Assembly (NCBI GenBank): GCA_937930305.1
Contig: CALGLE010000033.1
Span: 1-35,873, forward strand
From: an uncultured Granulosicoccaceae bacterium
Lineage (GTDB): Bacteria > Pseudomonadota > Gammaproteobacteria > Granulosicoccales > Granulosicoccaceae
Reading direction: 5' to 3'
Length of the DNA stretch: 35,873 nt
The translations under genes were made by a program, and so were the position numbers. A model generated the notes under the pieces. It was not told the DNA's origin and did no database searches. It saw only the letters and a program-made list of their open reading frames with translations. This document shows positions 33,125 to 35,873 of this stretch, in pieces; position 1 is the stretch's first letter; each line of letters starts with the position of its first letter.

Positions 33125-35485
33125 TCAAGATGCTTTTTTCTTTGGATTCTGTAACGAGTCAATGTAGTCATGCAGGTCGACCGTAGACAGTGGCTTACTG
33201 ATAAAATAACCCTGAACCGAATGGCACCGCTGCACGCGCATTCTGTTCATTTGCTCTGCCGTCTCTACTCCTTCCGCCAGAACCTCTACACCCAGCTCTG
33301 AACCCAACTCGATAATCGCTTTTGCGATTTTCAGACTGTCTATTTGCGAGGTGGAAATAAACGACTTATCAAGCTTGATTCGGTCGAAAGACAACTGATG
33401 CAAAAAGCTTAAGCTAGAGTACCCAGTGCCAAAGTCATCCAGCGCTACAGAAATGCCCAGACTTTGCAAATCCTTCACTATTCTTGCTGCATGGGCGACA
33501 TCGGCAATAACAGCCGATTCGGTGATCTCCAGATTGAGACGCCTGGGCGAAATATTGTATTTATTCAGCAACGAATGGATATAGGAAGATAGATTTTTAT
33601 TGGCCAAATCTGCCGGGGTCAGGTTAATCGACACCGCGTACTCGGGTGGCCAGGTAGCAGCTTGCGCAAGAACCGCATTCAGTATCCATTCGCTCAGCTT
33701 GTCTGTAATACGCTCCTTCTGTGCCGCTTCAATAATAAACGGTGGCGGTACCTGACCCAGCACCTCATCATTCCACCTTAATAAAGCTTCGAACCCAATA
33801 ATTTCTCCACTGCTCACCTCTAGCTGCGGTTGATAATGCATTTCCAGCTTGCTTTCCTGAATAGCCATCAAGAGCCGATCTATCATCAATCGATACGTGC
33901 TCTGTTCTATACCCAGGTTGTGATCATAAAGTTTGTAGTTGTTTCGGCCAGTATCTTTTGCATGATACAGGGCTAGATCTGCTTGGATGAGAAGGTCGTT
34001 ATTATCTGAACAGCTTCCATCAAATACCGCAATACCAATACTGGCGCCAAAGCCCCCACCAACGCTGCAACTCTCTTTACACTTATTAATAACGTCTAAA
34101 AATTCAGAGGCAATTTTTTCCGGGTTCACACTGAGCTGATCTTTACCTGATATAAGAATAGCAAACTCGTCACCGCCTAAACGCGCTATCAGAGAATCGT
34201 TGCCAGCACACTCAATCAATCCATCAGATACGCTCTTGAGTAATTTGTCGCCTGCTGCATGCCCGAAAATATCGTTGACCTCTTTAAACTTATCAAGATC
34301 AAGATACATGACGGCTAGAAACGAACCTTCGGAAACAGCTGTTTCCAGTGCTTTTTCGTACGAATCCATAAAAGCCCGTCGGTTCAACAACCGAGTTAAT
34401 TCGTCATGATGCGCCAGAAACCGGATATGTCTTTCAGCTTCAACTCTGTCGGATATATCTCTTAATACAGCCACCTTGGCATCCACCGAACCGTATTTGA
34501 AGTCTGATACATACAGCTCCACAGGTATGGATTGATTGGAATCCACTGGCAGGTTAATGCGTTCGAAGTAATTTCCGCCCAGTTCTTTCTCCGTCATCAA
34601 CGCATCGAGAAATTCGCCATCAAAGGATATATCCATTGACTGTGAAACCAGCTTCTCTTTTGAGGAATTAAGCATAGCTTCCATTCGGTCATTAATATCA
34701 AGAACGACATTATCTTTGTAAATAAGAATGGCTTCAAAGGAAGCATTGGCAAGACTTCGCAATCGTTCAGACTCTCGAATCTCGCTGTCGTTAATTTCTT
34801 GCTTCAACACAACAACGCGTTCTTTTTGATTTTGATGTAATGCATTTAGTCGATGAATAACTTGGCCAATCTCATCATCGCTTTGCCAGTCAATTTGCGC
34901 GGCTTCTTCAATGTCCGATTGCTCGATGGTATTGACAATCAGCGCGAGCGGTTTACCCACATATTTTCTCAGTACAACGGTGGTTATAAAAAGAATTGAG
35001 ACCAACAGTGTGGCGACTAAGCCTGCTAAGTAGGTGATTCGCTTTCTTAGCGCCACATCGATATGATTGGTCGTTGCAAAGGTCGTCAACTTGCCCACAT
35101 CAATCATATTGTAGTCGTCATTCATATAGGCGACGCTATCAGCATAAGTGATCGCGCCTGACACATCACCGATAACAAGAGGTTCAGATTCGTCGCTGTA
35201 GGACAGTTCGACACCGACAATGGCAGGGTTGGCGATAATGCCAGACAACGTAAGGAAAGCTGCGTCGTCGTGATTGTCGTTCGTATTCTCCGACAACTGA
35301 TCGGCCAGCAGAATAACCTGCCCTTCTGTTATGCGGCTCTGCTGATGAGCCAGCTGGCTCAATTGGAATTGGTAACTCTGGTACTCAATAAACAGAATGA
35401 ACAGCGTTAGAATAACAAACAGACAGGCACCGACAATCATCAGAACCTTGCCGGTAATTGAGCTGCTAATTTTACGAATTGCCAT
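33125..35485 (-). CDS. Membrane PAS-GGDEF-EAL protein
   Basis: A 786-residue c-di-GMP enzyme. TM1 (about 13-31) and TM2 (about 150-170) bound a periplasmic segment; a HAMP-like linker follows (VGKPLALIVNTIEQSD, DDEIGQVIHRLN), then a coiled coil, a PAS domain (about 240-350, NASFEAILIYKDN) ending VLRDISDRVEAE, GGDEF (437-441 in ARLGGDEFAIL, no RxxD site in front), and EAL (Glu566 in GFEALLRWND; ITESAVIADV; DDFGTGYSSLSFL). Both catalytic signatures are intact. It is convergent with the hybrid kinase and upstream of it lies the YHS gene. ATG 35485 is the natural start for the signal-anchor MAIRKISSSITGKVL. Confidence 0.92.
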   Translation of the reverse strand: MAIRKISSSITGKVLMIVGACLFVILTLFILFIEYQSYQFQLSQLAHQQSRITEGQVILLADQLSENTNDNHDDAAFLTLSGIIANPAIVGVELSYSDESEPLVIGDVSGAITYADSVAYMNDDYNMIDVGKLTTFATTNHIDVALRKRITYLAGLVATLLVSILFITTVVLRKYVGKPLALIVNTIEQSDIEEAAQIDWQSDDEIGQVIHRLNALHQNQKERVVVLKQEINDSEIRESERLRSLANASFEAILIYKDNVVLDINDRMEAMLNSSKEKLVSQSMDISFDGEFLDALMTEKELGGNYFERINLPVDSNQSIPVELYVSDFKYGSVDAKVAVLRDISDRVEAERHIRFLAHHDELTRLLNRRAFMDSYEKALETAVSEGSFLAVMYLDLDKFKEVNDIFGHAAGDKLLKSVSDGLIECAGNDSLIARLGGDEFAILISGKDQLSVNPEKIASEFLDVINKCKESCSVGGGFGASIGIAVFDGSCSDNNDLLIQADLALYHAKDTGRNNYKLYDHNLGIEQSTYRLMIDRLLMAIQESKLEMHYQPQLEVSSGEIIGFEALLRWNDEVLGQVPPPFIIEAAQKERITDKLSEWILNAVLAQAATWPPEYAVSINLTPADLANKNLSSYIHSLLNKYNISPRRLNLEITESAVIADVAHAARIVKDLQSLGISVALDDFGTGYSSLSFLHQLSFDRIKLDKSFISTSQIDSLKIAKAIIELGSELGVEVLAEGVETAEQMNRMRVQRCHSVQGYFISKPLSTVDLHDYIDSLQNPKKKAS

Positions 35486-35540
35486 ATTTCAATACGAGCA
35501 AACTATTGATACAAATACTCTGCCCTTCATTAGGTAGGTA

Positions 35541-35873
35541 TTAACGAATATTGCCGAAGTACCTATCCCAATTCGCATCGCCTTTACGAATGTTCTTGTC
35601 GGCTTTCCTGTTCCACTGCTTCCTTGTACCGGGATTAATCATGAAGAACAGCCTACCGTCAACAATTTCATAAACCGTCGGATCAATGGTTGATTCCCGA
35701 CCGTGCACCATACCAAAGGCACAATTTCCACCATATGCCGGTGCATATTTGTCTGGATTCTCAGAGAATTTCTGCAAGTTTTTCGCTGTAGCAAACCGGT
35801 AGGTAAACCCATTAAAGTAGAGGGAATGCTTAGGCACGCCCATCACTGGCCCAGTTTCAGAAAAATAGGAAAC
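35541..35873 (-). CDS. YHS-domain protein (5' end cut by window edge)
   Basis: The frame is open to the last base of the window, so the ATG at 35843 and the GTG before it are internal; at least 110 residues are present. The YHS pattern is clear: YFSETGPVMGVPKHSLYFNGFTYRFATAKNLQKFSENPDKYAPAYGGNCAFGMVHG, here cited only as the run from YFSETG to MVHG. The C-terminal part (FFMINPGTRKQWNRKADKN) is the usual tail of this small secreted group. YHS domains bind metals or heme-like ligands; exact role unknown. It precedes the PAS-GGDEF-EAL gene by 55 bases on the same strand and may share its transcript. Confidence 0.8.
   Translation of the reverse strand, partial: VSYFSETGPVMGVPKHSLYFNGFTYRFATAKNLQKFSENPDKYAPAYGGNCAFGMVHGRESTIDPTVYEIVDGRLFFMINPGTRKQWNRKADKNIRKGDANWDRYFGNIR

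Noticed and set aside
33037..33186. 49-codon plus-strand frame after the hybrid kinase
   Set aside because: Its second half is antisense to the end of the PAS-GGDEF-EAL gene, and no ribosome site precedes it.

Overview
The window reads as chromosomal DNA of a free-living, probably marine gammaproteobacterium. The grounds are indirect: moderate GC, Gram-negative signal peptides and a lipobox, an extracytoplasmic cytochrome c with PQQ-type dehydrogenases, a TRAP transporter, a Rieske oxygenase, two GGDEF-EAL proteins and a secreted GH16 glucanase. There is no rRNA, tRNA, phage module, intact insertion sequence or CRISPR array, so lineage cannot be fixed from the window.

Layout. 1-1551: the end of a cytochrome c gene and a PQQ-type sugar dehydrogenase, closed by a perfect bidirectional terminator. 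1639-4465 (minus): a small periplasmic protein, a lipoprotein esterase, a LysE-type exporter and a DUF2306-like membrane protein. 4682-10700 (plus): a TetR regulator with a palindromic operator, a complete TRAP transporter (dctP, dctQ, dctM), a cyclase-family metal hydrolase, a beta-keto acid cleavage enzyme (BKACE) and an OsmC protein; an eight-copy heptanucleotide repeat lies in the middle. 10816-13449 (plus): an LprI/SH3-type secreted protein and a second PQQ-type dehydrogenase. 13468-17676 (minus): a very large SNF2-family ATPase. 18117-22055: a GGDEF-EAL protein with an extracytoplasmic c-heme sensor, then a convergent DUF3592 membrane protein flanked by a decayed direct repeat. 22618-24207: a GH16 glucanase. 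24412-28044 (minus): a tightly coupled operon of Rieske oxygenase, two SDR dehydrogenases and a 3-hydroxyacyl-CoA-dehydrogenase-like enzyme, divergent from a LigI-like amidohydrolase (28224-29114). 29101-30492: a possible 43-codon gene, a periplasmic histidine phosphatase, a strong palindrome and a small barrel-like protein. 30980-35873: a hybrid histidine kinase flanked by an 84% direct repeat, a PAS-GGDEF-EAL protein and the start of a YHS-domain gene cut by the window edge.

How the genes may work together. The most interesting hypothesis is one catabolic system split over two loci 14 kb apart. The TRAP operon would import a small organic acid or zwitterion and supply hydrolase and BKACE steps. 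The distal operon supplies an oxygenase with the residue signature of the carnitine/betaine/stachydrine Rieske clade, three NAD(P)-dependent dehydrogenases and a lactonase-like hydrolase. A 3-hydroxy acid dehydrogenase followed by BKACE is the logic of known L-carnitine degradation, but the BKACE and TRAP binding protein here both carry unusual residues at substrate-contact positions, so the actual substrate is open. The rest of the window is signalling (c-di-GMP, histidine kinase), periplasmic sugar oxidation and polysaccharide hydrolysis.
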